Part shown: positions 7,211 to 8,914 of the stretch, piece by piece
Position numbering within the stretch: the stretch's first letter is position 1
How the letters are laid out: each line of letters opens with the position of its first letter
Assembly: GCA_031259645.1 (NCBI GenBank)
Contig: JAIRLC010000022.1
Coordinates: 1 to 8,914, forward strand
Source: Prevotellaceae bacterium
GTDB lineage: Bacteria > Bacteroidota > Bacteroidia > Bacteroidales > UBA932
Direction: 5' to 3'
Length of the DNA: 8,914 nt
Position numbers and translations under genes: made by a program
Notes under the pieces: generated by a model
Database searches by the model: none
The model's input: only the letters and a program-made list of their open reading frames with translations
Told to the model about the DNA's origin: nothing

Positions 7211-8361
7211 ATTCGCGTTTTTACTTTTAAGGAATACCGGGCAAAGAATAAGTAAACAATAAGCAAGATTTTTATGATTAGTCCTGTATATAGAGACATT
7301 ATATCTGCAAAATATTGCATGGGAAGTATGTAAAAGAGCATGGCATACAGCACAACAAAATGGGGAATGTCATACACTACCCCTTTATAGATGATGCCCA
7401 TGAATAATCCTAATAACAGCGCAAAAATCGCTAATCCGACATATCCAAAATCATAGTAAACGTTACCCATGACGGTATACACATTGGTGGGCACCGGGAC
7501 ATGTACCCAGGTATCCACCTTTTTCGGTGTCGTATTAAGTCCCGCAATGGAACCGATTTTTTTGAAATAGTCAAAAGTACCGGATTGAGCGACGGTATCA
7601 CTGTTAAGTACCTTGTCAAATGCAGGCAGGGGGGAAAGCGTATAAATGGCGAGAAAGCGGGACGGATTTTGCGAGATAGAACTATTCGGCCTAAATTCGG
7701 ATATTACTACAAAAATTACTGCCATTATGGTTAATGCCAACAATATTTTTTTTACTGACAATACCCGCTTGTAGTAAAGACCCACGAAAATCACACAAAA
7801 TATATTGAAAAACATCATTTTATTACTTTCCATGACCTGATTAAATACAAATATGAGCAGGAAAAGTGCTATTTTATATTTTTTTATACAGATATTGAAA
7901 AGAAAAACACACAATAAACAGGCAATGCTTAAAAAGGGCAATAAACCAAACCATCTAAAAATGACAGGTCTATCTTCCCATGAATTGAAAAAACGATACA
8001 AGCTTTGTCCGTCTGCGGTTACAATCACAAGGCAGGCGTAGGCTATATTCAACCAAAACAGTATCGGGAATAAAGTTTTTACAAATTTTTCTTTGGGGTA
8101 TCCTTTAATGTGGTGGGAAAAATTAATTCTAATTTTTTGGGGTATCAAAGCCGCAAAACAAAAGCCAACATTCCATATTGTCACCGCATAATAGAATTTT
8201 TCAGACAAGGGATACAGTCCATGAGGGATAATGTTGTATGCGAGCAGTAATGTTCCCCACAACATGCTAACGACAAATGCCGGATGTACAATAGATCTCT
8301 CAACCACATAGGAGCCAGCGGCTATCAAGTAAAATAAAGTTATAACAATAATGACCAACAT
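7201..8361 (-). CDS. Wzy-like polysaccharide (O-antigen/capsule repeat unit) polymerase, integral membrane protein
   Basis: The 386-residue protein is very hydrophobic, with about 10-11 predicted membrane segments and one long hydrophilic loop at roughly residues 223-305. This is the topology of Wzy enzymes, which join undecaprenyl-linked repeat units at the periplasmic face of the inner membrane. The loop ends in VPTNVYTVMGNVYYDFGYVG, a pattern typical of the oligosaccharide repeat unit polymerase group; sequence similarity among Wzy proteins is otherwise low. Two alternatives, an O-antigen ligase or an unrelated membrane protein, are less likely from this motif and the cluster context. I chose ATG at 8361; a TTG directly before it (8364) is in frame, but an ATG start is simpler, and a TAA at 8368-8370 closes the frame upstream. 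The gene is AT-rich compared with wecB, as is common for wzy genes. Confidence 0.85.
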   Translation of the reverse strand: MLVIIVITLFYLIAAGSYVVERSIVHPAFVVSMLWGTLLLAYNIIPHGLYPLSEKFYYAVTIWNVGFCFAALIPQKIRINFSHHIKGYPKEKFVKTLFPILFWLNIAYACLVIVTADGQSLYRFFNSWEDRPVIFRWFGLLPFLSIACLLCVFLFNICIKKYKIALFLLIFVFNQVMESNKMMFFNIFCVIFVGLYYKRVLSVKKILLALTIMAVIFVVISEFRPNSSISQNPSRFLAIYTLSPLPAFDKVLNSDTVAQSGTFDYFKKIGSIAGLNTTPKKVDTWVHVPVPTNVYTVMGNVYYDFGYVGLAIFALLLGLFMGIIYKGVVYDIPHFVVLYAMLFYILPMQYFADIMSLYTGLIIKILLIVYLFFARYSLKVKTRICT

Positions 8362-8390
8362 CAATTTTTATCATTAGACTTTTTACATAT

Positions 8391-8914
8391 CTATTTTTTC
8401 TCTGCCCTTATTAGCCCTCTCCGCAAATAGGGCGGCTCAAATTTATCACACATTTCATAGAAAAAAATCATATACCCGTTTGAAAATTCCGTACGGAATC
8501 CTTTTTCTGCCAGTGTTTGTTGAAGCATTTCCGCGTCATTGTGCTTGTGGTAAGTGCAGAGTACTGCTTTCAAAGGAGTTTTTCTTGACAGTATCGCTTT
8601 TGCTCCTTCCAACAGTTGAATTTCCGCCCCCTCAATGTCTGCTTTGATGAAATCTATTTTTTCATTCCCGAAAAAGGCATCCAGTGTAATACGGTTCTTT
8701 TCATTAACGTCGGAAACATATTTATTCACAATCACCACCTTTTCTTTCCATGGCGCAAACGTAGCTTCCAGCGCGGTTATCCATGCCTTATCCATCTCAA
8801 ACAAATATATTTTCTTTACTTTTTCAATCACCGAAAGGGCAAAATTCCCTTCCGCAACACCGGCATCCACCACCACATCGCTTTCCGAAACATGAAACCC
8901 GGCCGTTTCATAAC
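8391..8914 (-). CDS. FkbM-family SAM-dependent methyltransferase, 5' end cut by the window edge
   Basis: The frame is open to the right edge and ends at TAG 8391-8393, leaving 173 residues without the true start. A GTG at 8876 lies inside the conserved SAM-binding strand, so it is not the start: upstream codons (YETAGFHVSESD) continue the domain. The visible part has the glycine-rich motif VVVDAGVAEGNF, the acidic end of the second strand (YLFEMD), an LDAFF segment, and FIKADIEGAEIQLLEGA, the signature of the FkbM/Methyltransf_21 family. Members O-methylate varied substrates, including sugar hydroxyls in polysaccharides and polyketides. In this cluster, methylation of a repeat-unit sugar is a reasonable inference, but the substrate is unknown. 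The gap of 29 bases to the polymerase ATG shows no promoter box, so it is probably cotranscribed with the genes that follow. Confidence 0.9.
   Translation of the reverse strand, partial: YETAGFHVSESDVVVDAGVAEGNFALSVIEKVKKIYLFEMDKAWITALEATFAPWKEKVVIVNKYVSDVNEKNRITLDAFFGNEKIDFIKADIEGAEIQLLEGAKAILSRKTPLKAVLCTYHKHNDAEMLQQTLAEKGFRTEFSNGYMIFFYEMCDKFEPPYLRRGLIRAEKK

Larger units (their letters stand above)
3567..8914 (-). other. Surface-polysaccharide biosynthesis gene cluster, probable operon (continues beyond the right edge)
   Basis: Six minus-strand genes lie in a row: FkbM-type methyltransferase, Wzy-like polymerase, GT2 glycosyltransferase, wecB, GT32-type glycosyltransferase and GT2 glycosyltransferase. 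Gaps in transcription order are 29 bases, a 10-base overlap, 7, 4 and 3 bases, and I see no promoter box between them, so cotranscription is likely. The set fits a Wzy-dependent capsule, O-antigen or exopolysaccharide pathway. A flippase, an initiating phosphoglycosyltransferase and chain-length or export genes are missing here and would have to be upstream, beyond 8914. The polysaccharide's structure and final location cannot be read from these genes. Confidence 0.85.

Noticed and set aside
8391..8876. GTG at 8876 as the start of the FkbM-type methyltransferase
   Set aside because: It falls inside the SAM-binding strand (VVVDAG); the frame continues upstream to the window edge with family-like residues, so the gene is simply truncated.
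1..8914. CRISPR array, insertion sequence, phage, toxin-antitoxin, tRNA or riboswitch
   Set aside because: I found no regularly spaced repeats, transposase or integrase motifs, small gene pairs or cloverleaf sequence; all non-coding gaps are shorter than 80 bases.

Overview
The window looks like a piece of a Bacteroidota chromosome, most likely order Bacteroidales. Three things point there. Promoter-like boxes match the Bacteroidota sigma consensus TAnnTTTG. Start codons are preceded by A-rich sequence rather than good Shine-Dalgarno sites. RNase R, GpmI and the polysaccharide genes have protein sequences typical of that group. No genus can be named from the sequence alone.

Layout, left to right. 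Positions 1-1508 (minus) hold the first ~502 codons of ribonuclease R (rnr), cut by the left edge. A 77-base gap (1509-1585) carries promoter-like elements for both rnr and the divergent gpmI. Positions 1586-3169 (plus) encode the cofactor-independent phosphoglycerate mutase GpmI. It meets, stop to stop, a minus-strand gene (3166-3498) for an alkyltransferase-like DNA-lesion-binding protein in which the methyl-acceptor cysteine is alanine. From 8914 down to 3567 (minus) runs a tight six-gene surface-polysaccharide cluster. In transcription order it is: FkbM-type methyltransferase (5' end off the window), Wzy-like polymerase, GT2 glycosyltransferase, UDP-GlcNAc 2-epimerase (wecB), GT32-type glycosyltransferase, second GT2 glycosyltransferase.

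How the cluster probably works: WecB makes UDP-ManNAc from UDP-GlcNAc. The three glycosyltransferases add sugars to a lipid-linked repeat unit at the cytoplasmic face of the membrane. The FkbM-type enzyme may O-methylate a sugar. The Wzy-like membrane protein joins repeat units at the periplasmic face. A flippase, an initiating phosphoglycosyltransferase and export genes are not in the window and would be expected beyond the right edge (upstream in transcription). Gaps between cluster genes run from a 10-base overlap to 29 bases, so one transcript is likely.

I see no tRNA, rRNA, CRISPR array, insertion sequence or phage gene, and no gene-free stretch above 300 bases. I do not see a new type of system. 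The points most worth checking are the face-to-face promoters between rnr and gpmI, the cysteine-less alkyltransferase-like protein, an Ala/Lys/Glu-rich insertion in GpmI, and the mixed base composition of the polysaccharide genes.
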